This document shows positions 5,074 to 5,251 of a DNA stretch of 5,251 bases, one piece after another. Position 1 is the first letter of the stretch. Each line of letters begins with the position of its first letter. Source of the DNA: Gammaproteobacteria bacterium (GTDB lineage Bacteria; Pseudomonadota; Gammaproteobacteria; Chromatiales; Chromatiaceae); NCBI GenBank assembly GCA_008080925.1, contig VMDJ01000142.1, positions 1 to 5,251 of the forward strand. Reading direction: 5' to 3'. The position numbers were made by a program, and so were the translations under genes. The notes under the pieces are model-generated. The model made no database searches, was not told the origin of the DNA, and worked only from the letters and a program-made list of their open reading frames with translations.

Positions 5074-5097
5074 ATGCTGATCCATGCGGCATTTTTT
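5074..5097 (+). terminator. Weak intrinsic-terminator-like hairpin, plus direction
   Basis: ATGCTG (5074-5079) pairs with CGGCAT (5087-5092), including one G-T pair, around a 7-nt loop, and six T residues (5092-5097) follow. The stem is short and weak. No plus-strand gene lies upstream in the window, so if real it would stop transcription antisense to maf, insulating the downstream gene, or end a small transcript. It may be chance. Confidence 0.28.
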
Positions 5098-5101
5098 GTC
5101 G

Positions 5102-5120
5102 AAATGTAGCTAAATGTAGC
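5102..5120. repeat. Tandem AAATGTAGC repeat
   Basis: AAATGTAGC occurs at 5102-5110 and 5112-5120, one helical turn apart, and AAATGT recurs at 5153-5158. GTAGC at 5116-5120 can also pair with GCTAC at 5140-5144 around the palindrome CTTGCAAG (5124-5131). This lies in the divergent region between maf and the gene starting at 5245, so a protein-binding role is possible. No known site is recognised. Confidence 0.3.
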
Positions 5121-5176
5121 GATCTTGCAAGTCCATGCTGCTACTGGGTGTTAAATGTTGGTTAAAGGGGTTTTCC

Positions 5177-5209
5177 TTGCTGCGATTTGTGGATTTTTTA
5201 GATTAGAAT
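5177..5209 (+). promoter_or_regulatory. Candidate promoter of the gene starting at 5245
   Basis: TTGCTG (5177-5182) is a fair -35 box, followed after 16 bp by TAGATT (5199-5204), a 4-of-6 match to the -10 consensus. A better -10, TAGAAT (5204-5209, 5 of 6), lies 21 bp from TTGCTG, which is too far unless a poorer -35 is used. The A+T-rich stretch ends in a G+C-rich block (5210-5216) that may contain the start site, leaving a leader of about 30 nt. It is consistent with a sigma-70 promoter for a ribosomal-protein operon but not proved. Confidence 0.38.
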
Positions 5210-5231
5210 GCCGCGCCTATCGTCGCACACC

Positions 5232-5238
5232 GGAAAGG
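5232..5238 (+). promoter_or_regulatory. Ribosome-binding site for the gene at the right edge
   Basis: GGAAAGG lies 6 nt before the ATG at 5245. It is a strong site and is the main sequence evidence that a gene starts at the edge of the window. Confidence 0.55.
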
Positions 5239-5244
5239 CCAACC

Positions 5245-5251
5245 ATGCCGG
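5245..5251 (+). CDS. Start of a plus-strand gene, probably yceD (DUF177), cut by window edge
   Basis: Only ATG CCG G is visible, so the product cannot be read. The strong GGAAAGG site 6 nt upstream and a candidate promoter further upstream support a genuine start. In E. coli and many relatives, yceF (maf) is divergent from yceD-rpmF, where YceD is a DUF177 protein linked to 23S rRNA biogenesis and RpmF is ribosomal protein L32. Finding a YceF-type Maf gene divergent from this start makes yceD the expected identity. This rests on context, not on the coding sequence itself. Confidence 0.5.

Overview
The window looks like ordinary chromosomal sequence from a gammaproteobacterium, probably a marine or aquatic lineage of moderate G+C. 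The evidence is a YceF-type Maf protein divergent from what should be the yceD-rpmF operon (the E. coli arrangement), a GluQ-type tRNA-Asp synthetase paralogue, a gammaproteobacterial-style CysZ, and Shine-Dalgarno sites throughout. I cannot fix the genus from this sequence alone. There is no sign of phage, transposon, CRISPR or defence genes, and no rRNA or tRNA gene. Every complete gene belongs to a recognisable family.

Layout. Positions 1-141 (minus) hold the 5' end of a lipoprotein gene cut by the window edge. An intergenic stretch with a nested inverted repeat (142-316) separates it from two overlapping minus-strand genes: a group II truncated haemoglobin (317-760) and gluQ, glutamyl-Q tRNA(Asp) synthetase (744-1658). 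A 135-bp divergent region (1659-1793) carries an operator-like inverted repeat. A plus-strand pair follows: a CbbY-like HAD phosphatase (1794-2516) and, 6 nt later, a PLP-dependent class I/II aminotransferase (2523-3677). Its stop codon overlaps that of a convergent minus-strand pair, cysZ (3674-4390) and maf/yceF (4390-4971), which share one base in a TAATG junction. The last 273 bp before the edge form the divergent control region between maf and a plus-strand gene that begins at 5245 and is probably yceD. No gene-free stretch exceeds 300 bp.

How the genes relate. gluQ modifies the queuosine of tRNA-Asp. Maf/YceF cleaves m7GTP. CysZ imports sulfate. The haemoglobin binds O2 or handles reactive nitrogen/oxygen species. 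The CbbY-like phosphatase and the aminotransferase are metabolic enzymes with unproved substrates. These are housekeeping functions joined by compact transcription units, not one pathway.

The most interesting signals are regulatory: a canonical-looking intrinsic terminator for the maf-cysZ unit buried antisense in the aminotransferase gene (3429-3468), a structured leader hairpin touching the maf ribosome-binding site (4984-5029), and a long nested inverted repeat whose arm touches the lipoprotein ribosome-binding site (153-256). I found no convincing previously undescribed multi-gene system here.
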